From Moniliophthora roreri (Eukaryota > Basidiomycota > Agaricomycetes > Agaricales > Marasmiaceae): a DNA stretch of 64,000 bases. Positions within the stretch are counted from its first letter, which is position 1. Every line of letters begins with the position of its first letter. Shown in pieces: positions 63,700 through 64,000 of the stretch. Where the stretch lies: contig LATX02000178.1 in the NCBI GenBank assembly GCA_001466705.2, positions 62,001 through 126,000 of the forward strand. Direction: 5' to 3'. The notes beneath the pieces are model-generated. The model saw nothing but the letters and a program-made list of their open reading frames with translations. It was not told the DNA's origin and made no database searches. Position numbers and translations under genes: made by a program.

Positions 63700-64000
63700 A
63701 TGTGTATCACTCCACGCAAAGGAAGTTTCACTCTGCTGTGTCTGACTCACCAGACCTCCATTCCTTCAAATCCATCAGCCAGTAACGAGCACTCTCCGGA
63801 TCTCTTTGATCTTCGTACCGAAAACGCCAATCTCCATACCCGGGTTTCGGAATACCAGGCTCAACTCGCCGCGTTACAGGACAAGATTAACATGGCTCAA
63901 CATTTGTACTATAACGAGGCAAAGAAATCGGTCGTTCTGGAACGTGAAAAACGGGGTATGGCAATGAAGATTTGCGTTTTGGAACACTTTACGCGTCTTG
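63700..64000 (+). CDS. Partial coiled-coil ORF at the window edge
   Basis: From ATG 63700 (MCITPRKGSFTLLCLTHQTS) the frame is open to the last base, about 100 codons. From about residue 30 it is a charged coiled coil: DLFDLRTENANLHTRVSEYQ, AQLAALQDKINMAQHLYYNE, KKSVVLEREKRGMAMKI. I do not recognise it. The first 30 residues may be intronic or 5' UTR, since a GTCTGACTCACCAG acceptor-like site sits at about 63739-63752. Confidence 0.45.
   Translation, partial: MCITPRKGSFTLLCLTHQTSIPSNPSASNEHSPDLFDLRTENANLHTRVSEYQAQLAALQDKINMAQHLYYNEAKKSVVLEREKRGMAMKICVLEHFTRL

Noticed and set aside
63752..64000. Similarity of the edge coiled coil to the unrecognised coiled-coil protein at 16.9 kb
   Set aside because: Only a shared SNEHS and general coiled-coil composition; insufficient for paralogy.

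Overview
The window is nuclear DNA from a filamentous basidiomycete, most likely an Agaricomycete. The evidence is intron-dense genes with short (about 48-70 nt) GT-AG introns, a fused BIO3-BIO1 biotin gene, a DUF6534 multi-pass membrane protein, a TRI5-like terpene cyclase, YPGPLLAA-type P450s, A1 aspartic peptidases of the polyporopepsin kind, and a repetitive protein family I know only from mushroom-forming fungi. Coordinates below are my own exon joins, made by eye from splice signals and protein-family continuity.

Left part (1-30 kb): a membrane/coiled-coil/polyproline protein that runs off the window start; a P450; a badly damaged DUF829 locus (internal duplication, hAT-type MITE, nonsense codon) with an inverted relic beside it; then a housekeeping block of BIO3-BIO1, VPS34, ILV5, an unrecognised coiled-coil protein, NOP53, LCB1 and SDE2. 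After it come a GMC oxidoreductase relic, trimethyllysine dioxygenase and a stand-alone adenylating enzyme.

Middle (31-45 kb): a TRI5-like sesquiterpene cyclase next to the adenylating enzyme, then an exact 900-bp duplication around a single N (almost certainly an assembly seam). From about 35.5 to 44.4 kb lies an island nearly devoid of CpG. It holds a decayed P450, two MITEs, dispersed repeats and a decayed copy of an expanded Agaricomycete repeat protein. Comparison with a CpG-rich copy of the same repeat at 14.1 kb shows that CpG became TpG/CpA at nearly every site. This is the mark of methyl-CpG deamination or a RIP-like process.

Right part (45-64 kb): DUF6534 7-TM protein, homoaconitase (LYS4) divergent from pyrroline-5-carboxylate dehydrogenase (PUT2), two A1 aspartic peptidase paralogs flanking a P450, a GST pseudogene, a small complex I subunit and a peroxisomal-type enoyl-CoA hydratase/isomerase, and a partial coiled-coil ORF at the edge.

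Amino-acid and cofactor metabolism (ILV5, LYS4, PUT2, BIO3-BIO1), lipid/membrane genes (LCB1, VPS34) and accessory secondary-metabolism or secreted functions are interleaved. The strongest leads for new biology are the terpene-cyclase/adenylating-enzyme pair and the CpG-decay island with its unclassified repeat protein family.
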